Below are positions 58,915 through 64,000 of a stretch of 64,000 nt of DNA, piece after piece. Source of the stretch: Cellulomonas edaphi. GTDB taxonomy: Bacteria; Actinomycetota; Actinomycetes; Actinomycetales; Cellulomonadaceae. The translations under genes were made by a program, and so were the position numbers. The stretch's first letter is position 1. Every line of letters starts with the position of its first letter. The notes beneath the pieces are model-generated. The model worked only from the letters and a program-made list of their open reading frames with translations, made no database searches and had not been told where the DNA came from. The stretch covers positions 1,251,471-1,315,470 of the forward strand of contig NZ_JAUCGR010000001.1 of the NCBI RefSeq assembly GCF_030362815.1. Direction: 5' to 3'.

Positions 58915-59322
58915 GTGCCCACCTTCGTCTCCGTCGCGCTGGTGTGTGCGCTGGTCACGGCGGGTGTCCTGACCGGTCTGTGGGCATCCCGGACGCGCAC
59001 GCTGAGCCACCGGGTGGGCTCCTTCCGCTGCTCGGTGGGCCGCACGGGGGCGGGCCCCTGGTCCGCGGGTATCGCGCAGTACGGCACTGAGCACCTGTAC
59101 TGGTGGCGTCACCTCTCCCTCGCCCCGCGACCCGGTCACCGCTGGCAGCGCTGCGGCCTCGCCGTGGTGGAGCGCGTCGACGCCGGGCACGGTGACGTGG
59201 TGGTCACGTGCCGGACCGCGGCCTCGTCCGCGAAGCTGTACCTGTTGATGAGCCGTGGGGCCTACGAGGGCCTCACGTCCTGGATCGAGGCGACGCCGTC
59301 GCGCGTGGACTCGGTGATCTGA
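58915..59322 (+). CDS. DUF2550 family membrane-anchored protein
   Basis: A 135-residue protein with one N-terminal membrane helix (about residues 3-24) and a cytosolic beta-rich domain (FRCSVG..., [18 protein letters not shown]). It matches DUF2550, corresponding to Rv1312, always found just after atpC in actinobacteria. The function is unknown. GTG 58915 is 12 nt from the atpC stop, and its stop is 5 nt before nucS, so it continues the operon. Confidence 0.9.
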   Translation: MPTFVSVALVCALVTAGVLTGLWASRTRTLSHRVGSFRCSVGRTGAGPWSAGIAQYGTEHLYWWRHLSLAPRPGHRWQRCGLAVVERVDAGHGDVVVTCRTAASSAKLYLLMSRGAYEGLTSWIEATPSRVDSVI

Positions 59323-59327
59323 GGGTC

Positions 59328-60023
59328 GTGCGTCTGGTCGTCGCGTCCTGCGCCGCGCGCTACAGCGGTCGCCTCAATGCCCACCTTCCCCGTGCCACCC
59401 GTCTCGTCGTGGTCAAGTCCGACGGCAGCGTGCTGCTGCACTCGGACGGCGGCTCGTACAAGCCGCTCAACTGGATGAGCCCCCCCTGCTCGCTCGCCGT
59501 GAGCGAGCCCGACGACGAGTCCCGCGCGGCCGGCGTCACGCAGGTCTGGACCGTCCAGCACGCCAAGTCCGACGACCGTCTGGTGATCGACCTGTACGAG
59601 GTGCTGAGCGACTCCGCGCACGACCTGGGCGTCGACCCCGGCCTGATCAAGGACGGCGTCGAGGCGCACCTGCAGGAGCTGCTGGCGGCCCAGATCGGCC
59701 TCCTCGGCAGCGGGCACACGCTGATCAGGCGCGAGTTCCCGACAGCCATCGGGCCGGTCGACATCCTGGCGCGCGACGCGACCGGGGCGACCGTCGCCAT
59801 CGAGATCAAGCGCCGTGGCGACATCGACGGCGTCGAGCAGCTCACCCGATACCTCGAGCTCCTCAACCGGGACCCGCACCTCGCGCCGGTGCGCGGGGTC
59901 TTCGCGGCCCAGGAGATCAAGCCGCAGGCGCGCGTGCTCGCCACCGACCGCGGCATCGGGTGCCTGGTGCTCGACTACGACGCCATGAAGGGCGTCGACG
60001 ACGTGGACTCGCGCCTGTTCTGA
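59328..60023 (+). CDS. nucS: Mismatch-specific endonuclease NucS (EndoMS)
   Basis: A 231-residue nuclease that cuts both strands at G-T, G-G and T-T mismatches. It is the basis of the MutS/MutL-independent mismatch repair of actinobacteria and archaea. The N-terminal beta-sandwich binds DNA ([18 protein letters not shown]). The C-terminal RecB-like nuclease has GPVDILARD (Asp145), AIEIKRR (Glu159, Lys161) and EQLTRYLE. The last residues, DSRLF, look like the beta-clamp-binding tail described for actinobacterial NucS. GTG 59328 follows GAGGG. Confidence 0.95.
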   Translation: MRLVVASCAARYSGRLNAHLPRATRLVVVKSDGSVLLHSDGGSYKPLNWMSPPCSLAVSEPDDESRAAGVTQVWTVQHAKSDDRLVIDLYEVLSDSAHDLGVDPGLIKDGVEAHLQELLAAQIGLLGSGHTLIRREFPTAIGPVDILARDATGATVAIEIKRRGDIDGVEQLTRYLELLNRDPHLAPVRGVFAAQEIKPQARVLATDRGIGCLVLDYDAMKGVDDVDSRLF

Positions 60024-60080
60024 GGGGCCGATCGGGGGACCTTCCGCACCCCGGCGCCAGCCGCGTGGCACGATGCGCTC

Positions 60081-60569
60081 GTGCAACCTGAGAACGTGCC
60101 GCCGGTCCGCGGCGTAGCGGCGATCGCCATGCTCAACCTGCGGTGCGTGGCGGTGCTGCTCATGGTCAACGTGCTCGTCGGAGCCGTCGGGGCGTTCCTC
60201 GGATCGGGGACGACGGGGATCCAGGTGGCGGTGCTCTTCGTGCTGATCGCCTGCATCCCGGTGGCCCTCGTGGGCTTCCCGGCGGGGCTGCTCACCGCCC
60301 ACCTGCTCCGGCACGTGCGGCGCGAGTGGGTGCACGTCGCGGTGTTCGCCGCGGTGGGTGCCGCCCTCGCGGCGCTCATGATCGGGGTGTGGGGCCACTC
60401 GGTCGCCCTGGCGGTGATCGGCGCCGTCGAGGGCACGCTGGGCGCGGGAGGTGCGCGGTGGTGGAGCGGCAACGCGCACGCCCGGGCCGCGCTCGCGCGC
60501 CCACGCCTGCCCCGTCCCGAGCCCGAGGACGCCCTCGTCGACGCCCAGCTCGAGCGCGGTCCTCGATAG
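60081..60569 (+). CDS. Hypothetical four-helix membrane protein
   Basis: A 162-residue membrane protein with four hydrophobic segments (about residues 20-43, 48-70, 84-104, 107-125), positively charged between helices 2 and 3, and a Pro/Glu/Arg-rich cytosolic tail. No family is recognised. GTG 60081 gives an N-in topology; the ribosome site is weak. It lies 57 nt after nucS and 14 nt before nagA on the same strand, so it may be cotranscribed with either. Confidence 0.78.
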   Translation: MQPENVPPVRGVAAIAMLNLRCVAVLLMVNVLVGAVGAFLGSGTTGIQVAVLFVLIACIPVALVGFPAGLLTAHLLRHVRREWVHVAVFAAVGAALAALMIGVWGHSVALAVIGAVEGTLGAGGARWWSGNAHARAALARPRLPRPEPEDALVDAQLERGPR

Positions 60570-60583
60570 GCCACAATGGCCCC

Positions 60584-61789
60584 GTGAGCGCCGCGACGTC
60601 GACAGCCCGGACCAGCCTGCGCGGGACGGTGGTCACGCCCCACGGCGTCATCCCCGACGGCGTCGTCGTCGTCGAGGGGCAGACCATCGCCTGGGTCGGA
60701 CCGGCGAGCGACGCCGCGGATGCCGTCCCCGACGAGTCGGGAGACTTGCTCCTCCCCGGCCTCGTCGACCTGCACAACCACGGCGGCGGCGGTGTCAGCC
60801 TGCCGGACGCCGAGACCCTCGACGACGTGCGCGTCGCGGCCGGGGAGCATCTCCGCCACGGCACCACGAGCCTCGTGGCGTCGCTGGTCACCGCGCCGCG
60901 TGACGTGCTGCTCGCCCGGACCGGTCTGCTCGCCGATGCGGCCGAGCAGGGCATCGTCGCTGGGATCCACCTCGAGGGACCCTTCCTGTCCCAGGCGCGC
61001 TGCGGTGCGCAGAACCCCGGCGACATGCTCGTCGGGGACGCCGAGCTGGTGGGGGCCGTGGCGACTGCGGCGCGGGGTCACCTCGTGACCATGACGATCG
61101 CCCCCGAGGTGGTGGGCGACGACGTCCTCGCGGCACTGGTCACGGCGGGTGCGATCCCGTCCGTGGGCCACACGGACGCGAGCGCGGAGCAGGTGGACGC
61201 GGCGGTCGATCGCAGTTTCGACCTGCTCGCCACCACGGAGGGCGCCCGGTCGGGACGCCTCACCGCGACGCACCTGTTCAACGGCATGCGGCCGCTGCAC
61301 CACCGCGATCCCGGCCCGATCGCGGCCTGCCTTGCCGCGGCCGGCCGCGGTGAGCTCGTGGTCGAGCTGGTCGCCGACGGCACGCACCTCGCGGACGGGA
61401 CCACGCGCTCCGTGTTCGACCTCCTCGACGCCGGCTCGATCGCGCTCGTCACGGACGCGATGGCCGCGGCCGGGATGGCGGACGGCGACTACCAGCTCGG
61501 ACCCATGGAGGTCCGCGTCGCGCAGGGGGTCGCCAGGATCGTGGAGGCGGACGGGTCGGCGGGTGCCATCGCCGGGGGAGTGGCGCACCTGCTCGACGTG
61601 CTGCGCCAGGTGGTGAGGGCGGGAGTGCCGCTCCAGGACGCCGTGCGGGCGGCCGCGACCACGCCGGCCGAGGTGCTCGGACGCGCCGATCTGGGCGCGC
61701 TGGTGGCGGGGCGCCGCGCCGACGTCCTCGTCGCCGACGCAGATCTGCGGCCGGTCCGCGTCATGCGGGACGGTAAGTGGGTGGCCTGA
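60584..61789 (+). CDS. nagA: N-acetylglucosamine-6-phosphate deacetylase
   Basis: A 401-residue amidohydrolase removing the acetyl group from GlcNAc-6-phosphate, in chitin/peptidoglycan amino-sugar use and wall recycling. Metal and catalytic residues are in place: HNHGGGG (the HxH equivalent), HLEGPFL, VGHTDASAEQ, THLFNGM and VTDAMAAAG (Asp). GTG 60584 lies 14 nt after the membrane-protein gene. It converges with a LacI-type repressor, 4 nt apart, and a sugar-transporter gene follows that. No nagB is in the window. Confidence 0.93.
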   Translation: MSAATSTARTSLRGTVVTPHGVIPDGVVVVEGQTIAWVGPASDAADAVPDESGDLLLPGLVDLHNHGGGGVSLPDAETLDDVRVAAGEHLRHGTTSLVASLVTAPRDVLLARTGLLADAAEQGIVAGIHLEGPFLSQARCGAQNPGDMLVGDAELVGAVATAARGHLVTMTIAPEVVGDDVLAALVTAGAIPSVGHTDASAEQVDAAVDRSFDLLATTEGARSGRLTATHLFNGMRPLHHRDPGPIAACLAAAGRGELVVELVADGTHLADGTTRSVFDLLDAGSIALVTDAMAAAGMADGDYQLGPMEVRVAQGVARIVEADGSAGAIAGGVAHLLDVLRQVVRAGVPLQDAVRAAATTPAEVLGRADLGALVAGRRADVLVADADLRPVRVMRDGKWVA

Positions 61790-61793
61790 CGGG

Positions 61794-62795
61794 TCACGCC
61801 ACCGGGCCGGTGGTGGCGCGAGGCGTCAGGACCGGCGAGATGAGCCGGGTCTCGGCGAGCTGCGTGCCGTTCAGGCGCGCCATGGCCATGTCCACCGCGA
61901 CACCGCCGATGCTGGACGCCGGGATGTCGACGGAGGTGAGCGGGAGGGGCTGACCGACGGCGACGTCCGTGGGGCACACCGCCACCACCGAGATGTCGTC
62001 GGGCACGGACCGGCCCCGCTCACGCAGCGTCGCGAGGACGGCGGGCAGCGCCACCTCGTTGTGCACGACGATCCCGGTGACGTCCGGCAGGCGCAGCAGC
62101 ACCCGGTCGATGGCCGCCACGGCGCCCGCATGGGACGACTCGCAGGGCTCGAAGACGGCGGCGACCCCCGCCCGCGTCGCCTCCTCGCTGAAGCCGCGCA
62201 CCATGCGCGCGGCGTACGTGGTGTGTCGGTCGAGCACCGCCTGCGGTGAGCCGACGAGCGCGATCGAGCCGTGGCCCAGGCCCACCAGGTGGTCGACGGC
62301 GACGCGCGCCGCCTGCTCGAAGTCGAGGTCGACGCACGAGAAGCCCGCCGTGTCCCGGGGGAGGCCGATGAGCACCGCCGGCTGCCGCTGGCGGCGCAGG
62401 ATCGCGAGCCGGGGGTCGTCGGCCTCGACGTCCATCATGATCACCGCGTCGACCATCGATCCCGCGGCCACGCGCTCCACGCCCGCGTGGTCCTCCTGCG
62501 TGAGCAGCAGGACGTCGTGCTGGTAGGTCTGGGCGCGGGTGACCACGCCGGTGACGAACTGCATGATGACCCCGACGTTCACGTCGACGCGCAGCGGGGC
62601 CATGAGAGCCAGCACGTTGGTGCGTGCCGAGGCGAGCGCGCGAGCTCCGGCGTGCGGCCGGTAGTCGAGGTCCCGGACGGCCCGCTCGATGCGCTCGCGC
62701 GTCGAGGCGGAGATGGGCCGCTTGCCCGACAACGCGTAGGACACGGTCGAGACCGAGACGCCGGCGGCGCGGGCGACGTCGTCGATCGTCGTCAC
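61794..62795 (-). CDS. LacI-family transcriptional repressor
   Basis: A 333-residue regulator with an N-terminal LacI helix-turn-helix (VTTIDDVARAAGVSVSTVSY, about residues 1-24), hinge region (RPHAGARALASARTN), and a periplasmic-binding-protein-like sugar domain (about 60-333). GTG 62793-62795 is chosen since the HTH starts at residue 2. It is divergent from a sugar-binding lipoprotein gene whose promoter carries two LacI-type dyads, so it very probably represses that transporter and releases DNA on sugar binding. Its inducer is unknown. Confidence 0.92.
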   Translation of the reverse strand: MTTIDDVARAAGVSVSTVSYALSGKRPISASTRERIERAVRDLDYRPHAGARALASARTNVLALMAPLRVDVNVGVIMQFVTGVVTRAQTYQHDVLLLTQEDHAGVERVAAGSMVDAVIMMDVEADDPRLAILRRQRQPAVLIGLPRDTAGFSCVDLDFEQAARVAVDHLVGLGHGSIALVGSPQAVLDRHTTYAARMVRGFSEEATRAGVAAVFEPCESSHAGAVAAIDRVLLRLPDVTGIVVHNEVALPAVLATLRERGRSVPDDISVVAVCPTDVAVGQPLPLTSVDIPASSIGGVAVDMAMARLNGTQLAETRLISPVLTPRATTGPVA

Positions 62796-62916
62796 GTCTG
62801 CCCCCGGTTCTGGTCCTTGGCTGCGCGTCCGTCCTGGACGCTGCGTCGCCGACACACTAACGGGCTGGCCGGTGGCGTCCCCCAGCGACGCCACCGGCGA
62901 CCCCTATGTCGCAAGC

Positions 62917-62924
62917 AAGCGCTT
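62917..62924. promoter_or_regulatory. Second (weaker) LacI operator core
   Basis: AAGCGCTT (62917-62924) with right flank CGA but imperfect left flank (12 of 14 positions of TCGAAGCGCTTCGA). Its centre is 78 bp from the main operator, nearly 7.5 helical turns, compatible with looping. Confidence 0.55.
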
Positions 62925-62960
62925 CGATGATTCACCGTCGAACGCTGAGATGGCAACCCC

Positions 62961-62990
62961 TGGACAAGCGGGAAAATCGCGCGCTATGGT
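62961..62990 (+). promoter_or_regulatory. Promoter of the sugar ABC-transporter operon
   Basis: -35 TGGACA (62961-62966) and -10 TATGGT (62985-62990) with an 18-nt spacer, directly followed by the main operator at the expected +1 region. Confidence 0.6.
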
Positions 62991-63006
62991 GTCGAAGCGC
63001 TTCGAC
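62991..63006. promoter_or_regulatory. Main LacI operator, perfect 16-bp palindrome
   Basis: GTCGAAGCGCTTCGAC is fully palindromic around the CG centre typical of LacI/GalR-family sites and sits immediately downstream of the -10 element, so bound repressor would block initiation. Confidence 0.8.
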
Positions 63007-63051
63007 GACCGAGTGTCCTTCGGTCGCATCCACTCGACGAGGAGAACACGG

Positions 63052-64000
63052 ATGAGCATCAACACCCGGCGATGGGCGACGGCCGCGACGGTCGCCCTGC
63101 TGACCCCTCTGGCCCTGGCCGCGTGCAGCAGCGGCGGCAGCGGGGGCGGCGACGAGGACTCCAAGACGCTGACCATCTGGCACTACGAAGGTGACGACTC
63201 CGCCATGGCGCAGGCTTGGGCGAAGGCCATCGACATCTTCAAGGCCGAGCACGAGGGCGTCACCGTCGACGTGCAGAAGCAGACCTTCGAGCAGATCCAG
63301 AAGAACGCCAAGATCGTGCTCACGGGCGACGACGTCCCGGACGTCATGGAGTACAACAAGGGCAACGCGACCGCCGGCCAGCTCGCGTCGCAGGGCCTGC
63401 TGACGCCGCTCACGGACGTCGCGAAGGAGAAGGGCTGGGACAAGACGGTCTCCGGCTCGCTCGCCACGACGGCGCAGTACGACGACAACGGGCTCATGGG
63501 CTCGGGCGAGTGGTTCGGCGTCCCCAACTACGGCGAGTTCGTGGGGGTGTACCTCAACAACGACCTCTTCAAGAAGAACGGCATCGAGGTGCCGACCACG
63601 TTCGACGCGTTCGAGCAGGCGCTGGCGGCGTTCAAGGCGAAGGGCGTCACGCCGCTCGCGACGGCCGGCGCCGAGTACCCGCTGGGTCAGCTCTGGTACG
63701 AGCTGGTCCTGCACTACGGCGACCGCGCCCTCGTCGACGACTACCAGCTGTTCAAGAACGACGTCGACTGGCACGGCGAGGCGATGACGCAGGCCACCAA
63801 CAAGCTCGACGAGTGGATCAAGAAGGGCTACATCGCCAGCGACTCCGCCGGGCTGACCGCCGAGGACATGGGCGTCTCGTTCATCGCCGGCAAGTTCCCG
63901 ATCATGGTCTCCGGCTCGTGGTGGTTCGGCCGCCTCGCCACGGAGATCACGTTCGACTGGAGCCAGACGCTGTTCCCGGAGAACACGCTGCACCCGGGCT
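63052..64000 (+). CDS. Sugar ABC transporter substrate-binding lipoprotein (partial, 3' end outside window)
   Basis: The first 316 residues of a family 1 solute-binding protein are visible. The signal peptide ends in lipobox LAAC with lipidated Cys25; a Gly/Ser linker follows. The mature part resembles sugar-binding proteins: TLTIWHYEGDDSAMAQAWAK, FKAEHEGVTVDVQ, GDDVPDVMEYNKGN, and the aromatic, sugar-stacking segment MVSGSWWFGRLA. GAGGAGAA precedes ATG 63052. The transporter permease and ATPase genes would lie beyond 64000. The promoter is under LacI-type control. A mono- or disaccharide, perhaps related to the nearby nagA, is possible but the substrate is unknown. Confidence 0.92.
   Translation, partial: MSINTRRWATAATVALLTPLALAACSSGGSGGGDEDSKTLTIWHYEGDDSAMAQAWAKAIDIFKAEHEGVTVDVQKQTFEQIQKNAKIVLTGDDVPDVMEYNKGNATAGQLASQGLLTPLTDVAKEKGWDKTVSGSLATTAQYDDNGLMGSGEWFGVPNYGEFVGVYLNNDLFKKNGIEVPTTFDAFEQALAAFKAKGVTPLATAGAEYPLGQLWYELVLHYGDRALVDDYQLFKNDVDWHGEAMTQATNKLDEWIKKGYIASDSAGLTAEDMGVSFIAGKFPIMVSGSWWFGRLATEITFDWSQTLFPENTLHPG

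Overview
The window is very GC-rich and gene-dense. It uses GTG starts often, packs genes with 1-4 bp overlaps, and has actinobacterial hallmarks: NucS mismatch repair, DUF2550 beside the ATP synthase, a Rho with a long N-terminal insertion, an acyl-CoA carboxylase epsilon subunit, a PimB-type mannosyltransferase and a 13E12/DUF222 HNH protein. Gene order follows the mycobacterial argS-lysA-hom-thrC-thrB-rho-rpmE-prfA-prmC-sua5-wecA-atp block. AdhE and the general style suggest a facultative member of the Micrococcales, probably Cellulomonadaceae; that placement is inference.

Layout. 1-11.3 kb is the biotin/acyl-CoA carboxylase neighbourhood: biotin carboxylase (partial), Maf, AccE, PccB and BirA. 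It is interrupted by a 2.0-7.9 kb segment holding a DNA glycosylase, VKOR, a DUF885 hydrolase, an SOS-box-controlled DUF222/HNH protein and a hypothetical. 11.3-18 kb is mixed: a class III adenylate cyclase coupled to birA, an alpha/beta hydrolase, an SRAP protein, a Bcr/CflA exporter facing a chloramphenicol phosphotransferase, an aminotransferase and a coiled-coil lipoprotein. 18-24.6 kb carries adhE, a Na+/H+ antiporter, a flavin monooxygenase and a peptidase E-like protein. 24.6-28.5 kb holds a divergent c-di-GMP pair (PilZ; GGDEF-EAL) and a small hypothetical operon. 28.6-30.8 kb has tRNA-Arg(CCG), a FadR-type regulator and a divergent MFS exporter.

30.8-60 kb is the conserved core block: argS, lysA, hom, thrC, thrB, rho, rpmE, prfA, prmC, sua5, wecA, an AtpI-like protein, atpBEFHAGDC, DUF2550 and nucS. 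It is broken twice by accessory genes. Between lysA and hom lies a 1013-residue secreted protein with a triplicated unknown domain and Ig-like repeats, preceded by a perfect CRP/GlxR-type site. Between rho and rpmE lie a secreted FG-GAP protein, a 60-residue cysteine protein, a TfoX-N protein and PimB. 60-64 kb is a sugar module: nagA, a LacI regulator, a promoter with two LacI-type operators, and a sugar ABC-transporter lipoprotein that runs off the window.

The genes combine central functions (fatty/propionyl-CoA metabolism, Asp-family amino acids, translation termination, ATP synthesis) with regulated accessory cassettes (SOS, cAMP/CRP, c-di-GMP, LacI). No CRISPR array, rRNA operon, prophage or insertion sequence was recognised.
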